A DNA stretch of 64,000 nt from RBG-16-66-20 sp049651845 (GTDB lineage Bacteria > Pseudomonadota > Gammaproteobacteria > Burkholderiales > SG8-39). A program made the translations under genes and the position numbers. The DNA lies in contig JBASCW010000038.1 of the NCBI GenBank assembly GCA_049651845.1, positions 24,057-88,056 on the forward strand, given 5' to 3'. Below, piece by piece: positions 36,120-43,802 of the stretch (positions are counted from its first letter, which is position 1; every line of letters starts with the position of its first letter). The notes beneath the pieces were generated by a model. It had not been told where the DNA came from. It saw only the letters and a program-made list of their open reading frames with translations, and made no database searches.

Positions 36120-36865
36120 CTGCGCTGGCCTCTCACGCCCTGGGCCTTCATGCCGAGGTAGAACTCCTGCACGTCTTCCTTCTCGAGCAACGCCTTGCAG
36201 GTATCTTCCATCACGATGCGGCCGACTTCAAGCACGTAGCCGTAGTCGGCGAGCTCGAGCGCCATGTTGGCGTTCTGCTCCACCAGCAGGATCGTGGTGC
36301 CCTGCTCTCTGTTGATGCGCCCGATGATGCGGAAGATCTCCTGCGTGAGCAGCGGCGACAGGCCCAGGCTCGGCTCGTCCATGAGCATCAGCTTCGGGCG
36401 CGACAGCAACGCGCGGCCGATCGCGAGCATCTGCTGCTGGCCGCCCGAAAGCAGGCCCGCCTCTTGGCGGTGGCGCTCGCGCAAGATCGGGAAGTAGGCG
36501 TAGACCATCTCCAGGTCGCTGGCGACTCCGGCCGAGTCGTGGCGCGTGTAGGCGCCCATGCGCAGGTTCTCGTCGACAGTGAGCAGCGGGAACACCTCGC
36601 GCCCCTCGGGCACGTGGCCGATGCCGCGGCGCACGATCCAGGCCGGGTCGCGCCGCTGGATCTCCTCGCCGTCGAAGCGGATCTGGCCCTTGCTCGGGTC
36701 GATGATCCCCGAGACCGTCTTGAGGATCGTGGACTTGCCGGCGCCGTTGGCGCCGAGCACCGTGACGATCTTGCCCTTGGGCACCTGCAGCGAGACGCCC
36801 CGCAAGGCCTGCACCGGACCGTAGCTCGCTTCCACATTGGCAAGCTCGAGGATGACCTCGCTCAT
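36092..36865 (-). CDS. livF: HAAT ABC transporter ATP-binding protein LivF-like
   Basis: 257 residues. Walker A VLGANGAGKSTILK, signature LLSGGQQQMLAIGRAL, Walker B LMLMDEPSLGL, and switch His region within LLVEQNANMAL. The C-terminus ends in an unusual lysine/tryptophan-rich tail (RRWKKKKQWR) which is also where the ligase gene begins, so it may be a product of the overlap. Coupled to livG by ATGA. Confidence 0.94.
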   Translation of the reverse strand: MSEVILELANVEASYGPVQALRGVSLQVPKGKIVTVLGANGAGKSTILKTVSGIIDPSKGQIRFDGEEIQRRDPAWIVRRGIGHVPEGREVFPLLTVDENLRMGAYTRHDSAGVASDLEMVYAYFPILRERHRQEAGLLSGGQQQMLAIGRALLSRPKLMLMDEPSLGLSPLLTQEIFRIIGRINREQGTTILLVEQNANMALELADYGYVLEVGRIVMEDTCKALLEKEDVQEFYLGMKAQGVRGQRRWKKKKQWR

Positions 36866-37626
36866 GCTGCTTTGCCCAGGTAGGCTTCAATCACGGCGGC
36901 ATTCGCCTGCACTTGCGCGGGCGTGCCCTCGGCGATCGCCACTCCCATGTTGAGCGCGAGCACGCGGTCCGAGACGCGCGACACCAGGTTCATGTCGTGC
37001 TCGACCATCAGCACCGTGACGCCGAGGTGGCGCTTGATGTCCTCGATCCAGAACGCCATGTCGTCGGTCTCCTCCGGGTTGAGGCCCGAGGACGGCTCGT
37101 CGAGCAGCAGCAGGCGCGGCTCGGTGGCGAGCGCGCGCCCGAGCTCGACCACCTTGCGCACGCCGTAGGGCAGCCCGGCCACCAGGCTGTCGCGGACCTT
37201 CGCGAGGCCGAGGAAGTCGATCACCTTCTCCACGGCCTCGCGCTGCGCGAGCTCGGCGCGCCGCACCGAGGGCAGGAACAGCAGCTCCTGCCAGAGCGCG
37301 GTGCGGCGGTGGCGGTGGCGGCCGATCAGCAGGTTCTGCAGCACGGTCGCGTGCTCGAACAGCTCGATGTTCTGGAAGGTGCGTGCGATGCCGAGGTCGG
37401 CGACCTGGTGCGGCGCCATGCCGGTCAGCTCCGCGTCCTCGAAGTAGATCTTGCCGGAGGTCGGTGCGTAGATCAGGCCGATCAGGTTGAAGATGGTGGT
37501 CTTGCCGGCGCCGTTCGGGCCGATGATGGTGAACACCTGGCCGCGCGGCACCTCGAACGAGACCTTGTCCACCGCAACCACGCCGCCGAAGCGGATGCCG
37601 AGGTTCTCGACCTTGAAGAAGCTCAT
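36862..37626 (-). CDS. livG: HAAT ABC transporter ATP-binding protein LivG-like
   Basis: 254 residues. Walker A IIGPNGAGKTTIFNLI, LivG-specific IARTFQNIELFEHATVLQNL, a deviant signature LPYGVRKVVELGRAL as usual in LivG, Walker B LLLLDEPSSGLNPEE and VLMVEHDMNLV. Pairs with LivF as the nucleotide-binding dimer of the importer. Starts 7 bp after livM. Confidence 0.95.
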   Translation of the reverse strand: MSFFKVENLGIRFGGVVAVDKVSFEVPRGQVFTIIGPNGAGKTTIFNLIGLIYAPTSGKIYFEDAELTGMAPHQVADLGIARTFQNIELFEHATVLQNLLIGRHRHRRTALWQELLFLPSVRRAELAQREAVEKVIDFLGLAKVRDSLVAGLPYGVRKVVELGRALATEPRLLLLDEPSSGLNPEETDDMAFWIEDIKRHLGVTVLMVEHDMNLVSRVSDRVLALNMGVAIAEGTPAQVQANAAVIEAYLGKAA

Positions 37627-37633
37627 GCGGCTT

Positions 37634-38707
37634 TCACCTCAGGCGCTCCGACTTCATGTAGCTCTTCTGGCGCCGGAACATGCCGCGGCGATAGAACGGA
37701 AACAGCTCGAGCCAGGTGCGGATCTTCAGCCAACGCCCGTACAGCCCGAGCGGCTCGAAGACGATGAACACGATCAGCACCACGCCGAACACCACCGCCT
37801 GCAGCCCGGTGCCGCCGACGTCGGCGGGCAGATAGTCCTTGGCGAGCGAGATCAGCTGCGGCAGCACGATCAGGAACGCCGCGCCCAGCACCGCGCCGTG
37901 CACGAAGCCCACGCCGCCGAGGATCACGATCGTCACCAGCTCGATCGACTGCAGCAGCGTGAACTGCTCGGGCGAGATGAAGCTCACCTTGTGCGCGTAG
38001 AGCGCGCCGGCGATGCCCGTGAGCGCCGCCGACAGCGCGAAGGACAGCGTCTTGTAGGTAGCGAGGTTGACGCCCATGCAGGAGGCGGAGATCTCCGAGT
38101 CGCGGATCGCGACGAAGGCACGCCCCGTGGGCGAGCGCAGCAGGTTCATGACCGCGAGGATCGAGAGCGCGGTGAGCCCCAGGCACAGGTAGTAGAAGCT
38201 GGTGTCGCCGTCGAGCCTGTAGCCTGCGAGCTCGATGGGCTTCAGGTGCAGGCCGGAATTGCCGCCCGTGAGCCCTTCCCAGCGCGTGATCGCCTCCTCG
38301 ACGATCACATTGAAGGCGAGCGTGGCGATCGCCAGGTAGATGCCCTTCAGACGCAGCGCGGGCAGGCCCACCACCCAGCCGAACGCCGCCGACAGCAGGG
38401 CCGCGGCCGGAAGCGAGACCGCGAAAGGAACGCCGCGCGCCTGCAGCAGCGCCTCGGTATAGGCGCCGATGGCGAGAAAGGCTGCGTGGCCGAGCGAGAT
38501 CTGCCCGGTGAAACCCACCAGCAGCATCAGGCCCAGGCCGACGATCGAGTAGATGCAGATGAACTGCAGCTGCGACATCAGGTACTCGCCCGCCATGAAC
38601 GGCGCGGCCACGAGCAGCAGCACCAGCAGCCCGTACCAGAACACCTGGCCGCCGTGCTTGAACAGGCGGATGTCCTGCGCGTAATCGGTCTTGAAGAGAA
38701 ACCTCAT
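37634..38707 (-). CDS. livM: HAAT ABC transporter permease LivM-like
   Basis: 357 residues with about nine to ten membrane helices. Family stretches LLVGFTGQISLGHAAFLAIG, LRLKGIYLAIATLAFNVI and SPTGRAFVAIRDSEISASCMG (EAA-like coupling loop) are visible. The C-terminus carries a long basic cytoplasmic tail. Starts immediately after the livH stop with no gap. Confidence 0.94.
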   Translation of the reverse strand: MRFLFKTDYAQDIRLFKHGGQVFWYGLLVLLLVAAPFMAGEYLMSQLQFICIYSIVGLGLMLLVGFTGQISLGHAAFLAIGAYTEALLQARGVPFAVSLPAAALLSAAFGWVVGLPALRLKGIYLAIATLAFNVIVEEAITRWEGLTGGNSGLHLKPIELAGYRLDGDTSFYYLCLGLTALSILAVMNLLRSPTGRAFVAIRDSEISASCMGVNLATYKTLSFALSAALTGIAGALYAHKVSFISPEQFTLLQSIELVTIVILGGVGFVHGAVLGAAFLIVLPQLISLAKDYLPADVGGTGLQAVVFGVVLIVFIVFEPLGLYGRWLKIRTWLELFPFYRRGMFRRQKSYMKSERLR

Positions 38708-39586
38708 CTACACTTTCTTGCGCGCGGTTTCGCCGAAGATGCCCGAGGGCCGCACCAGCAGCACCGCGAGCACGACGACGTAGGCGGCCACGTCCTTGAA
38801 GCCCTCGGGCAAATAGCGCCCCGCGAAGGCCTCGACCACGCCGATGATCAGGCCGCCGACGATCGCCCCCGGCACGCTGCCGAAGCCGCCCACCACCGCC
38901 GCCGGAAAGGCCTTGAGGCCGATGAACCCCATGTTGGAATGCACGAAGGTCACCGGCGCGAGCAGGATGCCGGCGAACGCCGCGACGCCGGCCGACAGGC
39001 CCCAGATCATCATGTTGACGCGGCGCACCGGGATGCCCATGTAGGCGGCGGCGAGCTGGTTCTGCGAGGTCGCCTGCATGGCGACGCCGAGCCTGGAGAA
39101 GCGGAAGAAGAGGTACAGCACCGCGACCAGCGCCGCGGTCATGACGATCACCGCCACCTGCTGCACGGCGAAGATCACCTCGCCGAGCTTGAACGTGGCA
39201 TCGGCAAAGGGCGTCGGGAAGGTATAGGTGTCGCTGCCCCAGCCCGGCACCATGGTGACCAGGCCGCGCAGCACGTAGCCCACGCCGATGGTGATCATCA
39301 CCACGGTGAACGCCGGCTGGCCGAGCACCGGTCGCAGCACGATGCGCTCGATCAGCATGCCCACGGCAGCCATCGCCGCCACCGCGAACAGGATCGTCGC
39401 CCAGTACGGCCAGCCCACGATCACGCTCGCGGTGAGCGCGAAAAAGCCGCCCAGCATCATGAGGTCGCCCTGCGCGAAATTGACCGTCTCGGTGGCCTTG
39501 TAGATGAGCACGAAGCCGAGCGCGACGAGCGCATACACGCAGCCTTGTGCCACGCCTGCAAGCAGCAGTTGCAAAACCTGATTCAG
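38708..39586 (-). CDS. livH: HAAT ABC transporter permease LivH-like, probable CTG start
   Basis: 292 residues, eight or so membrane helices: LQLLLAGVAQGCVYALVALG, ETVNFAQGDLMMLGGFF (family GE/GQ motif), and AVVGGFGSVPGAIVGG. The nearest in-frame standard start is a TTG 13 codons upstream at 39625, which overlaps the divergent atuA-like ATG and lacks a ribosome-binding site. A strong GGGAGGAG is placed 5 nt before a CTG at 39586, and LivH proteins normally begin right there (xNQxLQLLLAG), so CTG initiation is favoured. First gene of the operon. Confidence 0.88.
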   Translation of the reverse strand: MNQVLQLLLAGVAQGCVYALVALGFVLIYKATETVNFAQGDLMMLGGFFALTASVIVGWPYWATILFAVAAMAAVGMLIERIVLRPVLGQPAFTVVMITIGVGYVLRGLVTMVPGWGSDTYTFPTPFADATFKLGEVIFAVQQVAVIVMTAALVAVLYLFFRFSRLGVAMQATSQNQLAAAYMGIPVRRVNMMIWGLSAGVAAFAGILLAPVTFVHSNMGFIGLKAFPAAVVGGFGSVPGAIVGGLIIGVVEAFAGRYLPEGFKDVAAYVVVLAVLLVRPSGIFGETARKKV

Positions 39587-39591
39587 CGGAA

Positions 39592-39599
39592 CTCCTCCC
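39592..39599 (-). promoter_or_regulatory. Ribosome-binding site that places livH start at CTG 39586
   Basis: On the minus strand GGGAGGAG is followed by 5 nt (TTCCG) and then CTG AAT CAG. No ATG, GTG or TTG is available at this spacing. Confidence 0.7.
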
Positions 39600-39624
39600 G
39601 GAAAGAATTGTAGACTAGGCCGCA

Positions 39625-41007
39625 ATGAAAACCGTCCGCGTCGGCGCCGGCCTGGGCTTCTACGGCGATTCCTGGCGGCCGGTGCGCGCCTCGATCGAGC
39701 GCGGCGGCGTGCAGTACATCGCCTCCGACCATCTCTCGGAGCTCACGCTCGCGATCCTGCAGAAGGACCGCCAACGGGACAAGCCCGGCGACCCGCCCTC
39801 GGGCTACGCGCGCGACGCAGTGCCGATGCTGGCCGAGCTGTGGCCGCTCGCCGCCAAGCGCGGCGTGAAGTTCGTGCTGAACGCGGGCGGCCTGAACCCC
39901 GAGGGCGCGCGCTTGGCGATCGCCAGGACCTTCCGCGACAAGGGATGGCGGGCGAAGATCGCCACGGTGAGCGGGGATTCCGTGCTCGAGCGCATCGACG
40001 AGCTGCGCGCGGCGGGCGAGGCGCTCGCGCACATGGACACGGGCGCCGACATCGCCGGCGTGCGCGAGCGCATGCTGTTCGCGAGCGCCTACCTCGGCGC
40101 GCAGCCGATCGCCGAGGCGCTCGCGCAGGGCGCCGACATCGTGCTCACCGGGCGCGTCGCCGACGCGGCGCTCACGCTCGGGCCGCTCGCGCACGAGTTC
40201 GGCTGGCGATGGGACGACTGGGACCGCCTCGCCGCGGGCCTCACGCTCGGCCACCTGCTCGAGTGCTCGGGCCAGGGCTCGGGCGGCAACTTCGGCTCGG
40301 CGGGCGAATGGGCCAAGGTGCCCGACTACGCGCACCTCGGCTACCCGATCGCCGAAGTGTCCGCCGACGGCAGCGCGCTCTTCACCAAGCCCCCTGGCAC
40401 GGGCGGCCGAGTGTCTTTCGACACCGTGCGCCAGCAACTGCTCTACGAAGTGCACAACCCGCACGCCTACTACTCGCCCGACGTGGTGCTCGACATGGGC
40501 ACGCTGGAATTCGACGACCAGGGCAACGACCGCGTGCGCATCTCGGGCGCCTCGGGCGCGCCGCGCCCGCAGACGCTCAAGATCGTCGCCGGCTACCACG
40601 ACGGCTGGATGGGGACCGGCATGATCGGCTTCGCCTGGCCCGAGGCCTACGCCAAGTGCGAGAAAAGCGCCGAGATCATCCGCACGCTCGTCGCCGAGCG
40701 CGGCTGGCCGGTCGAGGACACCAACGTCGAGTACATCGGCTACAACTCGCTGCTCGGCGCCAACGCCGACCCGACCTACCGCGACCAGCTGAATGAATGT
40801 TTCCTGCGCATGACCATCCGCACCAAGGACAAGAAAGTGGCGGATGCGTTCGGGCGCCTGTTTCCCTGGCTTGGCCTCTCCGGCCCGCCCTATGTGGGAA
40901 GCATGAAGGGCGTTCAGCCGGCAAAGGAACTTCTGGGAATCTGGCCGACGCTGGTTTCCAGGGAGCTCGTGGAGAAGAACACCAGGATCGAAGTCGAGAA
41001 CATCTAG
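39625..41007 (+). CDS. AtuA-like protein (DUF1446), N-terminal domain as a separate gene
   Basis: 460 residues. Matches the acyclic terpene utilisation AtuA / DUF1446 family: GAGLGFYGDSWRPV, YIASDHLSELTLAIL, VLNAGGLNPEGARL, VLTGRVADAALTLGPLAHEFGW and ECSGQGSGGNFG. The biochemical role of AtuA is unknown although it is part of the Pseudomonas citronellol/geraniol pathway cluster. In many members a second, ferredoxin-fold-like domain is fused at the C-terminus; here that domain is the next gene, with no gap. The ATG follows a weak -10-like TAGACT by 8 bp, so it may be another leaderless start, divergent from livH by 38 bp. Confidence 0.87.
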   Translation: MKTVRVGAGLGFYGDSWRPVRASIERGGVQYIASDHLSELTLAILQKDRQRDKPGDPPSGYARDAVPMLAELWPLAAKRGVKFVLNAGGLNPEGARLAIARTFRDKGWRAKIATVSGDSVLERIDELRAAGEALAHMDTGADIAGVRERMLFASAYLGAQPIAEALAQGADIVLTGRVADAALTLGPLAHEFGWRWDDWDRLAAGLTLGHLLECSGQGSGGNFGSAGEWAKVPDYAHLGYPIAEVSADGSALFTKPPGTGGRVSFDTVRQQLLYEVHNPHAYYSPDVVLDMGTLEFDDQGNDRVRISGASGAPRPQTLKIVAGYHDGWMGTGMIGFAWPEAYAKCEKSAEIIRTLVAERGWPVEDTNVEYIGYNSLLGANADPTYRDQLNECFLRMTIRTKDKKVADAFGRLFPWLGLSGPPYVGSMKGVQPAKELLGIWPTLVSRELVEKNTRIEVENI

Positions 41008-41358
41008 ATGAAAGTAGCCCTCTGGAAGATTGCCCATGCGCGTTCGGGCGACAAGGCCGACCGCGCGGACATCGGGCTGTTCGCGTTCGACGCGCCGAGC
41101 TACGCGGTGCTCAGGCGCGAGGTCACGCCGCAGCGGCTGGCGGCGCACTTCGCGGGCTTGCATTCGGGGCCGATCGAGCTCTGGCCGCTCGACAACCTTC
41201 TCGCGCTGAAGATCGTGCTCAACGAAGCGCTGCAGGGAGGCGCCGCGCGCAGCCTGCGCATGGACAACCTCGGCAAGAACGTCGCCGCACAGCTGCTGCG
41301 CATGGAAATCGACGCCCCGGCGGACCTGCCCCGATTGAGAGGTAAGATCGCCTCATGA
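41008..41358 (+). CDS. AtuA-like C-terminal (ferredoxin-fold-like) domain as a small protein
   Basis: 116 residues: LWKIAHARSGDKADRADIGL (the family ARSGDK motif) and FAGLHSGPIELWPLDNLLALKIVLN. It corresponds to the C-terminal domain of full-length AtuA-like proteins and begins directly after the stop codon of the N-terminal-domain gene, in another frame offset consistent with gene splitting rather than one broken frame. Probably forms a complex with it. Its stop overlaps the dsbB ATG (ATGA). Confidence 0.82.
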   Translation: MKVALWKIAHARSGDKADRADIGLFAFDAPSYAVLRREVTPQRLAAHFAGLHSGPIELWPLDNLLALKIVLNEALQGGAARSLRMDNLGKNVAAQLLRMEIDAPADLPRLRGKIAS

Positions 41359-41861
41359 AGGACGCCACGCGCTCGCGCCTCCTGCTCGCGGCGCCCGCGC
41401 TCGCCTGCGCCGCGCTGCTCGGCTTCGGCTACTACCTGCAGTATTTCGACGGCCAGGATCCTTGCCCGCTGTGCCTCGTGCAGCGCGGCTTCTACTACGG
41501 GGTGCTCGTGGTGTTCGCGCTCGCAGCGCTGCATCTGCCCGGCCGCCGCGGCAATTGGGCGTACTGCGGCGCCGCAACCGTGCTCGCGCTCGGCGGCTTC
41601 GGCGTGGCCGCGCGCCAGGTCTGGCTGCAGCATCTGCCGCCGGATCGGGTACCTGCCTGCGGCCCGGACCTGTTCTTCATGATCGAGAACTTTCCCCTGT
41701 CGAGCACGCTGCGAAAGCTGTTCCTGGGCTCCGGCCAATGCGCGGAGGTACACTGGAGATTCCTCGGCCTTTCGATCGCCGAGTGGTCGCTTGCCTGCTT
41801 CGCCGCCCTGGCGCTGTACGCGCTCTGGCTGGCGCTGCGGCGCACGCGGGTCGAGCGCTAG
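41355..41861 (+). CDS. dsbB: Disulfide bond formation protein DsbB
   Basis: 168 residues, four membrane helices. Reoxidises DsbA and passes electrons to quinone. First cysteine pair Cys37-Cys40 (DPCPLCLVQR) in the first periplasmic loop, second pair Cys102 and Cys129 (VPACGPDL, GSGQCAEV), with the conserved arginine after the first pair. Coupled to the small AtuA-like gene, which may be positional only. Confidence 0.96.
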   Translation: MKDATRSRLLLAAPALACAALLGFGYYLQYFDGQDPCPLCLVQRGFYYGVLVVFALAALHLPGRRGNWAYCGAATVLALGGFGVAARQVWLQHLPPDRVPACGPDLFFMIENFPLSSTLRKLFLGSGQCAEVHWRFLGLSIAEWSLACFAALALYALWLALRRTRVER

Positions 41862-41889
41862 CGTTCAACCTCTCAGGGGAGGAAAGAAC

Positions 41890-43344
41890 ATGGACTTCTC
41901 GGTTCTCGCAACCTCGATGCAGACCACGCTGGGCGGGCAGCTGCCCGCGATCTTCCTGGCGCTCGTGATCATCGCCGTAGGCTGGCTGACGGCGGTGCTG
42001 CTGCGCGCCGGCGCGCGGCGCCTGCTCGCGATGCTCCACGTCGACAAGCGCATCGAGGAAAGCACCGGCCAGAAGGTCGCGGTCGAATCGGGCATCGCGA
42101 TCGGCGTGTTCTGGCTCGTGATCCTGGTGACGGTGGTCGGCGTCTTCAACTCGCTGCACCTGGACCGCATCTCCGAGCCGTTCGCTCAGCTCGTGACGCA
42201 GATCATCGGCTATGCGCCGCGCCTGATCGCGGGCACCGTGCTCACGCTCGTCGCCTGGGTGATCGCGACGCTGATCCAGGCGATCATCAGCCGCGCGCTG
42301 CAGGCGAGCAAGCTGGGCGCAACGCTGTCGCGCGAAGCCGGCATGGAACCGATGGGCAAGACCGTGTCGAACGTGCTGTTCTGGCTGGTGATCCTGCTGT
42401 TCGTGCCGAGCATCCTCGGCGCGTTCGACCTGCGCCCGCTGCTCGAGCCCGTCCAGGGCATGCTCGCCAAGCTGCTCGACATGGTGCCGAACCTGTTCGG
42501 CGCCGCGGTAATCGGCTTCGTGGGCTGGCTGGTGGCCAAGGTGCTGAGCGGCCTCGTAACCAACCTGCTCGGGGCCGCGGGCGCCGACAAGATGGGCAGC
42601 CAGATCGGCCTCGCCGAGGCGGTCAAGCTCTCGCGCCTCGCCGGCACCATCGTCTTCATCCTGGTGTTCGTGCCCACGCTGATCGCGGCGCTCGACGCGC
42701 TCAAGGTCGAGGCCATCTCCAGGCCCGCCACCGACATGCTCGAGCGGCTGCTCGCCGCGGTGCCGAACCTGGTGGCGGCGGCGCTGATCCTGGTGGTGAC
42801 CTGGTACGTGGCCAGGTTCGCCGCCGACGTGCTGTCGCGGCTGCTCGCGGGCATGGGCCTGGACACGGTGCCCGAGAAGATCGGCATGGCGAGCGCCTTC
42901 GCGGGCCCGCTCAAGCCCTCGGGCCTGGTGCGCATGCTCACGCTCTTCTTCGCGATGTTGTTCGCGACGGTGGAGGCGTCGCACCGCCTGGACTTCACGC
43001 AGGTGCGCGACCTGGTCTCGATGTTCATCAAGTTCGGCGGCGAGGTGCTGCTCGGCGGCGCGATCCTCGTGATCGGCTTCTGGCTCGCCAACCTCGCCCA
43101 CAACGCGATCGGCCGCGCGAGCGAGCGCACCGCGCTCGCGCGCCTCGCGCGCCTGGCGATCCTGGGCCTGGTGATCGCGATGGGCCTGCGCGCGATGGGC
43201 ATCGCAGACGACATCGTCAACCTCGCCTTCGGCCTCACGCTGGGCTCGGTGGCGGTCGCCTTCGCGCTCGCCTTCGGCCTGGGCGGCCGCGAAGCGGCCG
43301 GCAAGCAGATGGAGTACTGGCTCTCGCAGTTCAGGAAGGACTGA
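41890..43344 (+). CDS. MscS-like / TM-helix-repeat membrane protein
   Basis: 484 residues with roughly ten membrane segments in repeated pairs: AIFLALVIIAVGWLTAVLL, APRLIAGTVLTLVAWVIATL, VPNLFGAAVIGFVGWLVAKV, VPNLVAAALILVVTWYVARF. These conserved TM-helix repeats occur in small-conductance mechanosensitive channel relatives (PF05552-type), but the C-terminus (SVAVAFALAFGLGGREAAG) ends where the MscS beta domain would start, so channel activity is not certain. ATG preceded by AGGGGAGGAAAG, a strong ribosome-binding site. Followed by a 29-bp palindrome. Confidence 0.88.
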   Translation: MDFSVLATSMQTTLGGQLPAIFLALVIIAVGWLTAVLLRAGARRLLAMLHVDKRIEESTGQKVAVESGIAIGVFWLVILVTVVGVFNSLHLDRISEPFAQLVTQIIGYAPRLIAGTVLTLVAWVIATLIQAIISRALQASKLGATLSREAGMEPMGKTVSNVLFWLVILLFVPSILGAFDLRPLLEPVQGMLAKLLDMVPNLFGAAVIGFVGWLVAKVLSGLVTNLLGAAGADKMGSQIGLAEAVKLSRLAGTIVFILVFVPTLIAALDALKVEAISRPATDMLERLLAAVPNLVAAALILVVTWYVARFAADVLSRLLAGMGLDTVPEKIGMASAFAGPLKPSGLVRMLTLFFAMLFATVEASHRLDFTQVRDLVSMFIKFGGEVLLGGAILVIGFWLANLAHNAIGRASERTALARLARLAILGLVIAMGLRAMGIADDIVNLAFGLTLGSVAVAFALAFGLGGREAAGKQMEYWLSQFRKD

Positions 43345-43345
43345 C

Positions 43346-43374
43346 CGGAAAAGGGGGTCAGACCCCCTTTTCCG
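43346..43374. repeat. 29-bp palindrome sharing the GGGGGTCAGA core (REP-like / bidirectional terminator)
   Basis: CGGAAAAGGGGGTC, one A, then GACCCCCTTTTCCG: 14-bp perfect arms around one base. It fills the gap between two convergent genes and has AAAA/TTTT tracts in both arms, so it may terminate both transcripts. The core AAAAGGGGGTCAGA is the same as in the inverted repeat at 2556-2640, so it is likely a dispersed element. Confidence 0.8.
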
Positions 43375-43388
43375 CTACCTTCCGCCGG

Positions 43389-43802
43389 TCAACCGGGCGA
43401 ATGCCCGGCGCGCCTGCGAAACAGCGGCAGCGGCTGCGCGGCGCTCGCCTGGTAGGCTTCACTGAAATCGTCGAGGCCCTTCAAGGCCTCGACGGCGTCT
43501 TCGCCGTCGCGCAGCTGGAAGCTGTCGAAGCCGCATCGCGCGAGCAGCTGCAACTGGTCGCGCGCCACTACGCCGATCGCGCGCAGCTCGCCCTGGTAGC
43601 CGTAGCGTTCGCGCAGCAGGCGGCCGAGCGAGTAGCCGCGGCCATCGGCGTACTTGGGGAAGTTGACGGCGACGGCCTTCAGCCCCGGGAGGCGCCCTGC
43701 GAGCGCGCGCGGGTCGTCCTCGGGCTGCAGCACCACCAGCTCAGGCGGCGGCGAGGGCTCGTGGACGATCTGCCGGTTTCTGATCAAGATCGCCATAGAC
43801 AT
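43389..43802 (-). CDS. DUF934 protein, sulfite reductase-associated
   Basis: 137 residues, DUF934 family: VAVNFPKYADGRGYSLGRLL and LRERYGYQGELRAIGVV are the diagnostic stretch. Genes of this family regularly follow cysI in beta- and gammaproteobacteria; biochemical role unsettled. It overlaps the 3' end of cysI by about 60 bp; ATG at 43802 or 43796 (MAILIRN) are both possible. Such long overlaps ensure translation coupled to CysI. Confidence 0.88.
   Translation of the reverse strand: MSMAILIRNRQIVHEPSPPPELVVLQPEDDPRALAGRLPGLKAVAVNFPKYADGRGYSLGRLLRERYGYQGELRAIGVVARDQLQLLARCGFDSFQLRDGEDAVEALKGLDDFSEAYQASAAQPLPLFRRRAGHSPG

Noticed and set aside
39587..39625. livH start at TTG 39625
   Set aside because: No ribosome-binding site and it would overlap the divergent gene; CTG at 39586 has an optimal site and matches the family start.
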